Notes under the pieces: generated by a model
Databases searched by the model: none
Told to the model about the DNA's origin: nothing
The model's input: only the letters and a program-made list of their open reading frames with translations
Origin: Planococcus shenhongbingii
GTDB lineage: Bacteria; Bacillota; Bacilli; Bacillales_A; Planococcaceae
Assembly (NCBI RefSeq): GCF_030413635.1
Contig: NZ_CP129235.1
Location: forward strand, 2,480,001-2,544,000
DNA: 64,000 nucleotides
Direction: 5' to 3'
Translations under genes and position numbers: made by a program
Part shown: positions 45,930-56,222 of the stretch, piece by piece
Layout: every line of letters starts with the position of its first letter
Position numbering within the stretch: the stretch's first letter is position 1

Positions 45930-46394
45930 CTGAACGGCCGCTTCCGCTTTTCTTATTGTCCAGCTGCAACGGCCAACTCCTCGGGTCATAAGCCGTCTTG
46001 GCTGTGCGGCAAAAATCGCCGCTTCGCCAATCCGTCTTATGCCTTTCGGAGCTGAGCGGCCGCTTCCGCTTTTCTTATTGGCTAGCTCCGGTGGCCAGCC
46101 CCTCGAGGTCGCTTCGGTCTTGTCCCGAATGGCCAAGTACGCCATTCATGCCAAACCCTCCAGCGCTTGTCGGGGCTAGATGGCCACCTGCGCTTTTCTT
46201 ATTGTCTAGCTGCAGCGCCTAGTCCCTCGGGGTCTTAAGACAGCCCACCTGTACGGCAAAAATCGCCGTTTCGGTGTTCTGCCTTAAAACATATGCTCCT
46301 GCAGCACTTCGTGCTTCGTCGCAAAGTCATGTCCCAAATTTCCTTTGGTCCATAACTTGCCTGTCGGGACTAATCAGGCGCTTCCGCTTTTCTT
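45930..46394. repeat. Cluster of about 120-bp structured repeats (inverted relative to the 59.6-60.1 kb cluster)
   Basis: Read on the minus strand, three units begin with GAAAAGCG at 46394, 46197 and 46076, and a truncated unit at about 45953. Unit 46076-45955 is nearly identical to the unit at 59574, and unit 46197-46080 to those at 59816 and 59936. The unit from 46394 is longer (about 190 bp) because it carries an extra block (46290-46365) shared with 13196-13305. Each unit ends in AGCTAG(A/C)CAATAAG or similar. The stems covary between units. The cluster lies in the 3' part of the miaB-ymcA transcript, where cotE is found in B. subtilis. No gene is seen. Confidence 0.85.
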
Positions 46395-46833
46395 AAGATA
46401 GTTTAGTCGGTTTGCTGGCTTCCACTTTTGAGCCGGTTTCACCGCGAAGCAGGTCTCCGCCAGTTGAAGTGATGATGTTGTTTGTCACTTGGTTCGCGAT
46501 AGCTGTTGAAACCATTTGCAAAAGTGCATTGACATCGCTTTGTGATTGTTTGAATTCCTGGACAATCGGCACAGCGTCGATTTCTTCTTCGATTTTTCGG
46601 ATTTTTCCTTCGATCAATCCTAAAGCGCGCTCTTTTCCGTATGCCTGGAAGTTGACCGCTTGTTTTTGAAGGCTCTTCATGCTGGCAATTTTCTCACGGA
46701 TTTTTTGGTTTTCATTTATTTGAGCTTCCGCACGTTTGAAGAATTCCACTTCTTCTGTTTCGGCGATCATGTCCGCCACTTCGCGTGCTTTTGCAATAAT
46801 TTCTTCTTTTGAATACGTCATGTAATTAGACAC
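46393..46833 (-). CDS. ymcA: RicA/YmcA-family regulator
   Basis: The protein has 146 residues, the length of YmcA. It is all-helical, with [25 protein letters not shown] at the start and [21 protein letters not shown] in the middle, as in the RicAFT (YmcA-YlbF-YaaT) complex that promotes RNase Y-dependent mRNA processing in B. subtilis. It overlaps miaB by eight bases. RNase Y is encoded nearby. Confidence 0.92.
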   Translation of the reverse strand: MSNYMTYSKEEIIAKAREVADMIAETEEVEFFKRAEAQINENQKIREKIASMKSLQKQAVNFQAYGKERALGLIEGKIRKIEEEIDAVPIVQEFKQSQSDVNALLQMVSTAIANQVTNNIITSTGGDLLRGETGSKVEASKPTKLS

Positions 46834-48358
46834 CCATTTCTTGGCCTGCTCCGGTTTCTACTAGCTCACCGTTCAAAGACCATGTTTTTGTTGTTGTAAT
46901 CTTTACTTTTACCAATTGGCCGATAATCGACTTGGAGCCGACAAAATTGACGAGTTTGTTTTTCGCTGTATATCCCGATAATACATCGGGGTTTTTCTTG
47001 CTTTCACCTTCAACAAGCACTTCGACAATCTGCCCTTTATATGCAGTCATTGCATTTAAAGCGTATTCGTTCACAACTGCATTTAGACGCTGAAGCCGCT
47101 CTTTTTTCACTTCCATCGGGACATTGTCTATCATCTTCGCTGCTGGCGTGCCTTCGCGTGGAGAATAGATATACGTAAACGCCATTTCAAAACCGACTTC
47201 TTTGAATAAAGACAAGGTTTCTTCAAACTGCTCATCTGTTTCGTTCGGGAATCCGACGATGATGTCCGTTGTCAGCGATACAGTGGGAATGGCTTCCCGG
47301 ATTTTCCGGACCAGTTCCAAATAATGTTCTCGTGAATATTTGCGGGCCATGATTTTTAACATGCTTGTCGAACCTGATTGTACAGGTAAATGGATATGGT
47401 CGACAAGATTTCCGCCTTTTGCGAGTACTTGGATCAAATAATCATCGAAATCGCGCGGATGGCTGGTCGTAAAACGGATGCGCGGCAAATCGATCGCGCG
47501 CAGCTCATCCATCAAGTCACCAAGCCCATATTTTAAATCGGCAAAGTCTTTGCCGTAGGCGTTGACATTCTGGCCCAGCAGCGTGACTTCCTTATACCCT
47601 TGTGCTGCCAAGTGGCGCACTTCCTGGATAATGTCTTCGGGACGGCGGGAACGCTCTTTACCGCGTGTATACGGAACAATGCAATACGTACAGAATTTAT
47701 CGCAGCCATACATGATATTCACCCAAGCCTTGATTTTGCCTTTGCGGACTTTTGGCAAGTTTTCAATGACATCGCCTTCTTTTGACCAGACGTCGATGAC
47801 CATTTCTTTCGATAAGTACGCTTCATTCAAAATTTCAGGCAGCCGGTGGATATTATGCGTGCCAAAAATCATATCTACTTGATCGTAGGTTTTCAGGATT
47901 TTATTGACCACGGATTCTTCTTGCGACATACAGCCGCAAACCCCAATCAGCAAATCCGGTTTTTCCAATTTCAAAGGCTTCAAATGTCCCAGTTCCCCGA
48001 ACACTTTGTTTTCAGCATTTTCACGAATGGCACAGGTATTTAACAGGATAACATCTGCATCGTTGACCGATTCAGTAATATCATAGCCCAATTGCATAAA
48101 TATGCCGGCCATCACTTCGGTGTCATGTTCGTTCATCTGACATCCATAAGTGCGGATATAGAACTTGCGGCCTTCTCCCATCTTTTCAAAACGGGGATCA
48201 ATTTTGAAATTATCGAAATAGGAGACTTGTTCTTTCCCTCGCTTTTTTGCTTCCTTCAATGAAGGCGGTGTATAAACACTCTGAAAGTATTGGCTATAGT
48301 CCTTTTCTGATGGCGCAGCCGTTACTTGAGTTGTTTGCATTCGCTGTTCCTCATTCAT
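46826..48358 (-). CDS. miaB: tRNA-2-methylthio-N6-dimethylallyladenosine synthase MiaB
   Basis: The protein has 510 residues from ATG48358 (GAAAGGGG upstream; an ATG at 48382 overlaps it). N-terminal UPF0004 domain with [14 protein letters not shown], then the radical-SAM cluster in [23 protein letters not shown], and a C-terminal TRAM domain near 445-510. It adds the methylthio group to i6A37 made by MiaA (encoded at 37826). Confidence 0.96.
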   Translation of the reverse strand: MNEEQRMQTTQVTAAPSEKDYSQYFQSVYTPPSLKEAKKRGKEQVSYFDNFKIDPRFEKMGEGRKFYIRTYGCQMNEHDTEVMAGIFMQLGYDITESVNDADVILLNTCAIRENAENKVFGELGHLKPLKLEKPDLLIGVCGCMSQEESVVNKILKTYDQVDMIFGTHNIHRLPEILNEAYLSKEMVIDVWSKEGDVIENLPKVRKGKIKAWVNIMYGCDKFCTYCIVPYTRGKERSRRPEDIIQEVRHLAAQGYKEVTLLGQNVNAYGKDFADLKYGLGDLMDELRAIDLPRIRFTTSHPRDFDDYLIQVLAKGGNLVDHIHLPVQSGSTSMLKIMARKYSREHYLELVRKIREAIPTVSLTTDIIVGFPNETDEQFEETLSLFKEVGFEMAFTYIYSPREGTPAAKMIDNVPMEVKKERLQRLNAVVNEYALNAMTAYKGQIVEVLVEGESKKNPDVLSGYTAKNKLVNFVGSKSIIGQLVKVKITTTKTWSLNGELVETGAGQEMGV

Positions 48359-48462
48359 GAAAAAACCCCTTTCAATCATCACTTTATTATACTGAATACA
48401 GCAGCCTTACTACAAGGCAGGTGTATCAATTGTCGGAGAATCGACAAGAACGGGAAGTAAAA

Positions 48463-49260
48463 TCAGTTCTGGAACGGGTAATCGTCATTAATGTAGACTC
48501 GTTCGAATGAAACAGCTTTTCCGGTTTCATCATCGACTTCCGTGAAAAAGCCGCTTACGACAGAACGCCCGCGTTTCGGCACTTCAAAACGAGTCGGCAT
48601 ATTTGTTTTGAACCGGTAAAGCACCGATTCTTTCGTCATGCCCAATATTTCATCGTAAGGGCCGGTCATCCCGACATCCGATATATAAGCGGTGCCATTC
48701 GGCAAGATGCGCGCATCGGCGGTTTGGACATGGGTATGGGTCCCTACGACGACGGAAGCCCGGCCATCCAAATGCCAGCCCATTGCAATTTTTTCGCTTG
48801 TCGCTTCAGCATGGAAATCGACAAAGACCAGCGGGGAAATGGCTTTCGCTTCTGCTAAAAGCTCATCCGCTTTTTGGAAAGGATCGTCATGCGGCGGCAA
48901 AAAGACCCGGCCATGCAAGTTGATTACGGATAAGGTCTTGCCATTTTTCGTGATTGTAGCCATTCCGCGTCCAGGAGCTTCCGGAGAAAAGTTAGCGGGA
49001 CGGATCAAGTAATCGACATCATCGATAAAGTCGAAAATCTCTTTTTGGTCCCAGGTATGGTTGCCCATCGTAATGACGTCGACACCCATGAATAACAGAT
49101 CCTGATAAATTGATTGGGTGATGCCGCGCCCTGCCGCTGCGTTTTCGCCGTTAGCGATGACAACATCGGGGGCATACTTCCGCTTCAGCCTTGGCAAATA
49201 TGACTCTAACGCTTCCCTGCCGATAGAACCGACAATATCTCCAATAAATAAAATTTTCAA
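48463..49260 (-). CDS. ymdB: YmdB-type metallophosphoesterase
   Basis: The protein has 265 residues. Metal-binding motifs GDIVGSIGREAL, ANGENAAAGRG, GNHTWD and FHAEATSEK/GTHTHVQTAD are those of YmdB (TIGR00282). In B. subtilis it is a phosphodiesterase for 2',3'-cyclic nucleotides or cAMP that affects biofilm and motility gene expression. It follows rny, as in B. subtilis; spoVS is missing after it. Confidence 0.95.
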   Translation of the reverse strand: MKILFIGDIVGSIGREALESYLPRLKRKYAPDVVIANGENAAAGRGITQSIYQDLLFMGVDVITMGNHTWDQKEIFDFIDDVDYLIRPANFSPEAPGRGMATITKNGKTLSVINLHGRVFLPPHDDPFQKADELLAEAKAISPLVFVDFHAEATSEKIAMGWHLDGRASVVVGTHTHVQTADARILPNGTAYISDVGMTGPYDEILGMTKESVLYRFKTNMPTRFEVPKRGRSVVSGFFTEVDDETGKAVSFERVYINDDYPFQN

Positions 49261-49282
49261 TTTTGTTCACCTTTTCCCATAA

Positions 49283-49321
49283 GAAAAAGGCTTCTTTGAA
49301 TAGACATTCATCGAAGCCTTA
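49283..49321 (-). terminator. rny terminator
   Basis: AAGGCTTC pairs with GAAGCCTT around a 19-base loop with U-run on the minus strand, seven bases from the rny stop. ymdB begins 23 bp further on, so part of the transcript may read through. Confidence 0.65.
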
Positions 49322-49327
49322 CTCTTA

Positions 49328-50887
49328 TTATTTTGCATATTCAACTGCTCGTGTTTCTCTAATAACCGTCACTTTGATATGGCCAGGATAATCAAGCTCT
49401 TCTTCAATCCGTTTCCGGATATCGCGTGCCAGACGATGCGCTGTCATATCATCAATTTGTTCCGGCCGGACCATAATCCGAATTTCACGGCCTGCTTGAA
49501 TGGCGAATGATTTCTCAACACCTTCATACGATTCGGAAATTTCTTCGAGTTTTTCGAGTCTGCGAATATAATTTTCGAGAGTCTCGCTTCTTGCGCCAGG
49601 ACGTGCTGCAGACAAAGCATCTGCTGCTGCGACAATCACTGAAATGATCGATGTCGCTTCTGTATCCCCGTGGTGGGAAGCAATACTGTTGATAACAACA
49701 GGATGTTCTTTATATTTCATGCCAAGTTCTACGCCGATTTCAACATGGCTGCCTTCAACTTCATGGTCAATGGCTTTCCCGATATCATGCAGTAGACCGG
49801 CACGTCTTGCCAAGGTTACGTCTTCGCCCAGTTCCGCAGCCATTAAGCCCGAAAGGAATGCAACTTCCACGGAATGTTTTAAGACATTTTGCCCATAGCT
49901 TGTACGGTAACGAAGGCGGCCTAGAATCTTGATCAAGTCTGGATGCAGGTTATGGACGCCAACGTCAAATGTGGTTTGCTCACCAATCTCACGAATTTGT
50001 TCATCCACTTCCCGTCTTGACTTCTCAACCATTTCTTCAATGCGTGCTGGATGGATACGCCCATCAGACACCAATTTCTCAAGAGCTAATCTGGCTGTTT
50101 CACGTCTGATCGGATCGAATCCGGATAAAATAACCGCTTCCGGTGTATCATCAATGATTAAATCGATTCCGGTCAAGGTTTCCAACGTACGGATGTTGCG
50201 TCCTTCGCGGCCAATAATGCGGCCTTTCATCTCATCATTCGGCAAGTTGACTACGGAAACAGTCGTTTCTGCCACGTGGTCTGCTGCAAAACGCTGCATA
50301 GCCAATGATAAAATGTTTTTCGCTTTTTTGTCTGATTCTTCTTTCGCACGCGCTTCAGTTTCTTTGATCATTGCAGCAATATCTGTAGAAAGTTCATTTT
50401 CAACTTGCTGCAAAATAATCGATCTTGCTTCTTCGCGTGTCAAAGATGAAATGCGTTCCATTTCGGATTGTTGCTGCCGGACTAATTCCTCAGCTTTGCT
50501 CTCCATCTGTACAATATGCTGTTGTTTTTCTGCGAGCGCTTCGTCTTTGCGTTCTAGACCAGCTTCTCTTTTGTTTAATGCATCATCCTTGCGATCCAAA
50601 TTTTCTTCTCTCTGCAACAACCGATTTTCTTGTCTTTGAAGTTCTAATCGGCGTTCCCGAATTTCAGATTCTGTTTCAGTACGCAATTTATGATTTTCGT
50701 CTTTCGCTTCCAATAATGCTTCTTTTTTCAGGGCTTCAGCTTCTCTTTTCGCATCTTCAACTATTTGCTCCGCAGAATTTTTAGCGCCTGCTATATTGGA
50801 ATCGTTAGCTTTTTTTAACGCATAATACCCAACAACTACACCGACGATGATACCAAGCAAAGCGAAGATGATCTCGTTAATATACAT
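49328..50887 (-). CDS. rny: Ribonuclease Y
   Basis: The protein has 519 residues from ATG50887 (AGGAGGTG upstream), the normal length. N-terminal membrane helix (about 4-24), a long coiled coil (about 30-200), a KH domain with [12 protein letters not shown] near 220, and an HD domain with [12 protein letters not shown] near 365. It is the endonuclease that starts mRNA decay in Bacillales, anchored in the membrane. Confidence 0.96.
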   Translation of the reverse strand: MYINEIIFALLGIIVGVVVGYYALKKANDSNIAGAKNSAEQIVEDAKREAEALKKEALLEAKDENHKLRTETESEIRERRLELQRQENRLLQREENLDRKDDALNKREAGLERKDEALAEKQQHIVQMESKAEELVRQQQSEMERISSLTREEARSIILQQVENELSTDIAAMIKETEARAKEESDKKAKNILSLAMQRFAADHVAETTVSVVNLPNDEMKGRIIGREGRNIRTLETLTGIDLIIDDTPEAVILSGFDPIRRETARLALEKLVSDGRIHPARIEEMVEKSRREVDEQIREIGEQTTFDVGVHNLHPDLIKILGRLRYRTSYGQNVLKHSVEVAFLSGLMAAELGEDVTLARRAGLLHDIGKAIDHEVEGSHVEIGVELGMKYKEHPVVINSIASHHGDTEATSIISVIVAAADALSAARPGARSETLENYIRRLEKLEEISESYEGVEKSFAIQAGREIRIMVRPEQIDDMTAHRLARDIRKRIEEELDYPGHIKVTVIRETRAVEYAK

Positions 50888-51125
50888 TCGGACACCTCCT
50901 CTTGCTATTCTTTTAACATTTTTCAAGAACGAAATAATAAAACCATTGTTCTACATCAATCGTTGTAAAAATAGTAAATTATACAATTTTAATTGTATAG
51001 ATGGACTTATGTCGTGTCAACCCATTGACAAGCGGGAAAACCTGTACAATCAAGCATTGGCGATAGATTTACGGCTTCTATCCACCCTTTATTTTCCAGT
51101 ATTTTGAAAAAATAGAGCTATAAGA

Positions 51126-51158
51126 AAAAACCGCTCAGCAAAAGCTGGGCGGTTTTTC
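51126..51158 (-). terminator. recA terminator
   Basis: AAAACCGCTCAGC pairs with GCTGGGCGGTTTT with flanking A and T runs, 13 bases after the recA stop. Confidence 0.85.
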
Positions 51159-51170
51159 ATACGAAGCATA

Positions 51171-52226
51171 TTATTCCTCATCAATCAGTAAATTAAACTC
51201 TTCCGGTTCTTCTTCACGTGCAGCAATCGTATAGTTTGCTGCTTCCATGCCAAATGATTCCCGGATTTTGTTTGAAATTTCATGGCGTATTTCTGGATTG
51301 CTAATCAGGAATTGTTTGGCGTTTTCACGGCCTTGTCCAATACGTTCCTCATTATACGAATACCAAGAACCGCTTTTCTGGATAATCTCCATCTCTGAAC
51401 CGATATCAACGATTTCACCTTCACGGGAAATCCCTTTTCCGTACATAATATCCACTTCAGCTGTACGGAACGGCGGAGCCACTTTGTTTTTGACGACTTT
51501 GATCTTCGTTCTGTTCCCGATGATATCCGTGCCGGATTTCAATGCTTCAGCGCGTCTTACTTCCAAACGGACAGACGAATAGAATTTCAATGCACGGCCG
51601 CCTGGAGTCGTTTCCGGGTTACCGAACATAACGCCGATTTTTTCACGGATTTGGTTAATAAAAATCACAATTGTGTTCGATTTATTGATGACGCCTGATA
51701 GTTTACGAAGCGCCTGAGACATTAAGCGTGCTTGCAGACCCATATGCGAGTCGCCCATTTCGCCTTCAATTTCCGCTTTTGGCACTAATGCTGCTACTGA
51801 GTCAACTACAACAATATCAACAGCGCCGCTTCGAACTAAAGCTTCTGTAATTTCAAGTGCCTGCTCGCCTGTATCCGGCTGAGACAGGAGCAACTCATCA
51901 ATATTAACACCTAGTGCTTTAGCGTACATCGGATCTAATGCGTGCTCAGCATCGATAAATGCTGCTGTTCCGCCTATAGCCTGCACTTCCGCAATGGCGT
52001 GAAGCGAAACAGTCGTTTTACCCGAACTTTCAGGTCCATATATTTCAATAACCCGTCCGCGCGGGTATCCGCCTATTCCTAGAGCAGTATCTAGCGCCAA
52101 TGAACCGCTGGAAACTGATGATACATTCCGGTCGCTTTTTTCTCCTAATTTCATGACCGAACCTTTACCGAATTGCTTTTCTATACTCTTTAACGCCATG
52201 TCTAATGCCGCTTTACGATCGCTCAA
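51171..52226 (-). CDS. recA: Recombinase RecA
   Basis: The protein has 351 residues. TTG52226 has AGAGGAGGA at the right distance and gives [21 protein letters not shown], the usual RecA start; the ATG at 52253 lies upstream of that ribosome site. Walker A is [10 protein letters not shown]2-loop and the C-terminal acidic tail ([14 protein letters not shown]) are typical. It mediates strand exchange and LexA cleavage. LexA box and promoter lie upstream. Confidence 0.98.
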   Translation of the reverse strand: MSDRKAALDMALKSIEKQFGKGSVMKLGEKSDRNVSSVSSGSLALDTALGIGGYPRGRVIEIYGPESSGKTTVSLHAIAEVQAIGGTAAFIDAEHALDPMYAKALGVNIDELLLSQPDTGEQALEITEALVRSGAVDIVVVDSVAALVPKAEIEGEMGDSHMGLQARLMSQALRKLSGVINKSNTIVIFINQIREKIGVMFGNPETTPGGRALKFYSSVRLEVRRAEALKSGTDIIGNRTKIKVVKNKVAPPFRTAEVDIMYGKGISREGEIVDIGSEMEIIQKSGSWYSYNEERIGQGRENAKQFLISNPEIRHEISNKIRESFGMEAANYTIAAREEEPEEFNLLIDEE

Positions 52227-52270
52227 AAGAAATCCTCCTCTAATTAAAACCATTTTTTCTACCTGTCTCT

Positions 52271-52299
52271 ATTATACTAGGTTATTGAGAAATACACAA
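52271..52299 (-). promoter_or_regulatory. recA promoter
   Basis: On the minus strand TTGTGT (52294-52299), 17 nt and a perfect TATAAT (52271-52276). Confidence 0.65.
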
Positions 52300-52307
52300 C
52301 AAAAAAG

Positions 52308-52321
52308 CGAACGTTTATTCG
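52308..52321. promoter_or_regulatory. LexA box upstream of recA
   Basis: CGAAC-GTTT-ATTCG matches the consensus CGAACNNNNGTTCG at 9 of 10 positions and lies just upstream of the -35. Confidence 0.75.
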
Positions 52322-52383
52322 TGTTCGTATTTTTAAATTTGTGATTTGTTCACCCTATAAATAGCAAATTCCCTTTTTGAGAA

Positions 52384-52415
52384 CAAAAAAACACGCAAAA
52401 TTAAATTTTGCGTGC
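52384..52415 (-). terminator. cinA terminator enclosing the stop codon
   Basis: CACGCAAAAT pairs with ATTTTGCGTG; the cinA stop codon (52401-52403) is in the loop, and a U-run follows on the minus strand. Confidence 0.85.
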
Positions 52416-53654
52416 ATTTCCTTCTGTCAGTGTTCGTATGATATAAGAAAGCGCCAATTTTACCGCTCTCAGACGGTTCGTATTGCGCATTCCCGATAAT
52501 TGAAGCCGGTAAGCTTTGGTTTCCTCGGCTGTCGCGATGCCGATCCAGACGGTTCCAGCCGGCTGATTGCCATGAGCATCCGGCCCTGCAGCCCCTGTCA
52601 AGCCGACACTGATATCCGTGCTGAACTTCTCACGGACTGCTTCAGCCATCGCAATGGCAGTTTCTTCACTGACTACGCCGTATTCTTTAAGCAGCTCAGG
52701 AGACAACCCAAGCTGAGTAATTTTCATTTCTTCGTTATAGGCAATCACTCCGCCTGAAAGAACCGCACTCGCTCCAGCTACTGCTGCCAGCTCTGATTGG
52801 AAAAGTCCAGCTGTTAAACTTTCAGCAGCTGAAATTGTTTTCGATTGCTCATTCAATAATTCAATCGTTTTGGAAGCAAGTGAATCGTCATCATAACCAT
52901 AGAGATATTCCCCTACATCATCTAAAATCTCTTTTTTCGCTTTGTTGATCAATTCCCAAGCCTGCTCTTCTGTGGCCGTTTTCGCGGTAATGCGAAGCGT
53001 CACTTCTCCGTCAGATGCTAGCGGGGCAATAGTCGGATTGGTTTGCCGGTCCAGCAAATCCTGCAGGCGGTCTTCCAGTTCCGCTTCCCCAATGCCGTAA
53101 AAACGCAAGACATGAGATAAAATGACATCCGCTTGATTCAATAAACGAGCCAATTTCGGTTTACCTTCAAACTGGAACATCGGTTCCATTTCTTTTGGCG
53201 GTCCCGGCAGCAAAATATACACCCGGCCATCATTTTTATACAGCATTCCCGGAGCCATCCCATGGTTATTGACCAGCACTTCACTGTCTTTTAAAACAAG
53301 CGCCTGTTTCTTATTGTTTTCCGTCATTACCCGTCTAGCCCGCTCAAAAAATGCCTCAATGGATTCCAGGGCATATGCATCCATTTCAAGTGTTGTCCCT
53401 AAATGGCGGGCTATGGTTTCTTTTGTCAAATCATCTTTTGTCGGGCCAAGGCCACCGGTAAAGATGATTAAATCAGCGCGCTCTTCAGCAATTTTAATGA
53501 CATCCTCCAAGCGGCCGGCATTGTCGCCGACAACAGTGTGGTAGTACACATTAATGCCAAGTTCCGCCAAATGGCTGGATAAAAAACGCGCATTCGTGTT
53601 TGTGATTTGACCAAGCAAAAGTTCCGATCCCACTGCAATAATTTCCGCATTCAT
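52401..53654 (-). CDS. cinA: CinA competence/damage-inducible family protein
   Basis: The protein has 417 residues from ATG53654 (GGAG seven bases upstream). N-terminal MoaB/MogA-like domain (AEIIAVGSELLLGQITNTNARFL, TGGLGPTKDDLT) and C-terminal nicotinamide-mononucleotide deamidase-type domain (SAAESLTAGLFQSELA, GLTGAAGPD). Active NMN deamidase would help pyridine nucleotide recycling. Order pgsA-cinA-recA as in B. subtilis. Confidence 0.95.
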   Translation of the reverse strand: MNAEIIAVGSELLLGQITNTNARFLSSHLAELGINVYYHTVVGDNAGRLEDVIKIAEERADLIIFTGGLGPTKDDLTKETIARHLGTTLEMDAYALESIEAFFERARRVMTENNKKQALVLKDSEVLVNNHGMAPGMLYKNDGRVYILLPGPPKEMEPMFQFEGKPKLARLLNQADVILSHVLRFYGIGEAELEDRLQDLLDRQTNPTIAPLASDGEVTLRITAKTATEEQAWELINKAKKEILDDVGEYLYGYDDDSLASKTIELLNEQSKTISAAESLTAGLFQSELAAVAGASAVLSGGVIAYNEEMKITQLGLSPELLKEYGVVSEETAIAMAEAVREKFSTDISVGLTGAAGPDAHGNQPAGTVWIGIATAEETKAYRLQLSGMRNTNRLRAVKLALSYIIRTLTEGNARKI

Positions 53655-53684
53655 CTGACTCCACCCCTTCTCAAACTGCAATCA

Positions 53685-54263
53685 TTATTTAGATGCGAGT
53701 AATCCCCGGCGGTTGGCATAGAAATAATCCCATCCAGACCAAACCGTGAAAATAAGCGCTATATAAAGCATAATTTCCCCGAATGGAATATTAACTAAAG
53801 CAAAAATCGTATTATGGAGCAATAGCGCGGCAATGGCCAGAATCTGCGCAGTTGTTTTAATCTTGCCTAAATTACCGGCTGCCACCACTTCCCCTTCTCC
53901 TGCCAATACCAGACGAAGTCCTGTAACCGCGAATTCCCGGCTGATAATGATAATAACAATCCATGAAGCGGCAAATTCAAGCTCCACTAAAATAATCAAG
54001 GCTGCTGAAACAAGCAATTTATCAGCAAGTGGATCTAAAAATTTCCCAAAAGTAGTAACTAGATTATATTTACGGGCATAGTAACCGTCGACCCAGTCTG
54101 TCAGTGAGGCAATAATAAAAATCAGTCCTCCGACAAAGTGTCTAACCGGCATTTCCGCTCCGAAAAGCGTCATGTCTCCCCATCCAAAATCGACTAGCAT
54201 GATCACCATAAAAATTGGAATCAATAAAATTCTGGAAATGGTGATGCGGTTTGGAATGTTCAT
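53685..54263 (-). CDS. pgsA: CDP-diacylglycerol-glycerol-3-phosphate 3-phosphatidyltransferase
   Basis: The protein has 192 residues with six membrane helices. The CDP-alcohol phosphotransferase motif D-G-x2-A-R-x8-G-x3-D-x3-D appears as DWVDGYYARKYNLVTTFGKFLDPLADK. It makes phosphatidylglycerophosphate. It follows the RodZ-like gene and precedes cinA. Confidence 0.96.
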   Translation of the reverse strand: MNIPNRITISRILLIPIFMVIMLVDFGWGDMTLFGAEMPVRHFVGGLIFIIASLTDWVDGYYARKYNLVTTFGKFLDPLADKLLVSAALIILVELEFAASWIVIIIISREFAVTGLRLVLAGEGEVVAAGNLGKIKTTAQILAIAALLLHNTIFALVNIPFGEIMLYIALIFTVWSGWDYFYANRRGLLASK

Positions 54264-54287
54264 AGTGTTTCTCCTTTCGTCCTATCA

Positions 54288-54316
54288 AGAAAAATAGCCA
54301 TCAAAAGATGGCTATT
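54288..54316 (-). terminator. Terminator overlapping the rodZ stop codon
   Basis: AATAGCCATC pairs with GATGGCTATT around AAAA, with U-run on the minus strand. The rodZ stop codon (54312-54314) is in the stem. Confidence 0.8.
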
Positions 54317-55202
54317 CCACGTCTTTAAATTGAATAACAATATTTTGAGTAAGAAGATCTTGCGTATATTTAACCGGTTCGCCGTTAAGTGTCAATACCA
54401 CATTCGGGGTCGCCCCAAGCCGTATAGAAATTTTTGAAAGGCCAGTTACATCGATGTTTTCGGCATCATTTTTAGCCATTGTGCGTGCGGGTATTAAATC
54501 TTTTTGGTTGGGCCCCATTGCCTGAACCCATGACGGTCCCCCGCTCGCTTTGATGACAAGCTCTCTTTTAGCCGGACCTGTCCATGCATAGGTTGTTGTT
54601 TCGCCTTTGCTTCCTTTAACATCTAAGCTTGCCTTAGGTTTTGCCGGCTCTTTTTCTACAGGCTCTTTGGCTGGTTCTTCTTTAGCGGGCTCTTTGGCGG
54701 GCTCTTTGGCCGGCTCAGCTGGAGTTTGTTCCTCAGCAGCTTCTTCATACTGTACTCCGCCTTCATTTTCTGTTCCTTCTTCAATCGGATCATTGGTATC
54801 AAGGTTTGAATAAAAGAAGACCACTACAGCCAAAATGACTACGATAAACAAAGCCACAATCACTTTCGGCATTATTTCACCTGTCCGATTAGAGGAATGT
54901 TTAGCGAAAGTTTCCCGGCGTGACGGTGTTGGCGGCGCAATCAATGCTCCCGACTCGTCTCTGGCTGGCACCGGCAATTCTGATTTATATTGTTCAAACA
55001 ATTCATCCGACTGGAGTCCTACTGCTTCCGCGTATTGCTTGATAAAAGCACGCGCGTAAAACGGCCCTGGCATCATACTGTAATTGCCTTCTTCAATACC
55101 GGCTAAGTACCGTTTTTGAATTTTTGTTACCTCTTGTAAATCCTCTATACTATAACCTTTTGCGATTCTCGCTTCTTTCAAACGAGTACCTAATTCACTC
55201 AA
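54312..55202 (-). CDS. RodZ-like protein with HTH and DUF4115 domains (YmfM-type)
   Basis: The protein has 296 residues from TTG55202 (AGGTG six bases upstream; GTG55211 would leave that ribosome site inside). N-terminal Cro/CI-type HTH (LGTRLKEARIAKGYSIEDLQEVTKI), one membrane helix (about 110-130), a low-complexity linker of Pro-Ala-Lys-Glu repeats (about 160-190), then an extracytoplasmic DUF4115 domain. It would link MreB and cell-wall synthesis to cell shape. Order matches ymfM before pgsA. Confidence 0.9.
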   Translation of the reverse strand: MSELGTRLKEARIAKGYSIEDLQEVTKIQKRYLAGIEEGNYSMMPGPFYARAFIKQYAEAVGLQSDELFEQYKSELPVPARDESGALIAPPTPSRRETFAKHSSNRTGEIMPKVIVALFIVVILAVVVFFYSNLDTNDPIEEGTENEGGVQYEEAAEEQTPAEPAKEPAKEPAKEEPAKEPVEKEPAKPKASLDVKGSKGETTTYAWTGPAKRELVIKASGGPSWVQAMGPNQKDLIPARTMAKNDAENIDVTGLSKISIRLGATPNVVLTLNGEPVKYTQDLLTQNIVIQFKDVE

Positions 55203-55219
55203 TACGATCACCTGCCTGC

Positions 55220-56017
55220 TTAAAAGTTAAAACCGCCGAACATATCCGCTTGGTTCCGGTCGTCCATGAAGTTGTTTTTCTCTAAAACTTCATATGTAAT
55301 CTTCTCGTCTGGATGATGGCGCAATTCGATAATATAATCGAAATCTTCGATGTTGTACTCAGACTGCTGGACAAACAAATCGGGATGTTCCACCACTTTA
55401 ATAGTAGGCATGCGCATCATTTCCCGTACCAGTTGCTGATGGCGCTCATCTGCGGAACGGCGTGTTACAATGCCATCCAATATAAAAATATTATTGGAAT
55501 TGTGCTCATCGCCCATCAGACTGTTCCGCACTGTTTGTTTGATCATCGTGGAAGAAAGGAAAATCCACTTTCTATTGGCGCTAACACTGGCAGCGACAAC
55601 CGATTCTGTCTTGCCAACCCTTGGCATCCCCCGGATTCCCACCAATTTATGGCCTTCTTGCTTGAAAATTTCAGCCATGAAATCAACCAGCAAGCCAAGT
55701 TCATCGCGGACGAAACGAAATGTCTTGCGGTCATCTGCATCGCGCTGGATATACCGTCCGTGCCGGACAGCTAAAATATCACGCAATTTGGGTTCGCGGA
55801 ACTTCTTCACTGCAATCGTTTCAATAGTTGAAACGATTTGTTCAAAACGTTCCAGCTGAACATAATGTTCAGCACGTAAGAGCATTCCTCGCCTGCCTTG
55901 GTCAACCCCATTAATCGTCACAATATTAACTCGCAACATCCCAAGAAGTGAAGCTATATCCCCTAATAAACCCGGACGATTCACTTGAATTTCGTATTCA
56001 AAATACCATTCGATCAT
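55220..56017 (-). CDS. ymfK: YmfK-like DUF3388 protein with ACT-like domain
   Basis: The protein has 265 residues. The N-terminal 75 residues (YEIQVNRPGLLGDIASLLGMLRVNIVTINGVDQGRRGMLLRAE) resemble an ACT fold; the rest holds a P-loop-like GMPRVGKTES and the DUF3388 region with IIELRHHPDEKITYEVLEKNNF. Ligand and role are unknown. It lies eight bp before the RodZ-like gene. Confidence 0.85.
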   Translation of the reverse strand: MIEWYFEYEIQVNRPGLLGDIASLLGMLRVNIVTINGVDQGRRGMLLRAEHYVQLERFEQIVSTIETIAVKKFREPKLRDILAVRHGRYIQRDADDRKTFRFVRDELGLLVDFMAEIFKQEGHKLVGIRGMPRVGKTESVVAASVSANRKWIFLSSTMIKQTVRNSLMGDEHNSNNIFILDGIVTRRSADERHQQLVREMMRMPTIKVVEHPDLFVQQSEYNIEDFDYIIELRHHPDEKITYEVLEKNNFMDDRNQADMFGGFNF

Positions 56018-56106
56018 TCATCATCCGACCTTTCATATCAGTATATGGCGTTCGAAGTCCCTACCTCTTATGATAGCTGATTTACAACTACAAGAAAAGG
56101 GGCAAT

Positions 56107-56150
56107 AAAAAGGAGTTGGCTTGAAAACTTAAGCTGGCCAACTCCTTTAG
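56107..56150 (-). terminator. Terminator after ymfI
   Basis: AAAGGAGTTGGC (56109-56120) pairs with GCCAACTCCTTT (56137-56148). It lies 75-115 bp after the ymfI stop. The small ymfJ gene of B. subtilis is not present in this gap. Confidence 0.7.
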
Positions 56151-56222
56151 TACTATTTGTTCACATTAAAAACCAGCCAACTTAGACAATAGACCTTTTT
56201 TCATTAATTTTTGATAGCTTCC

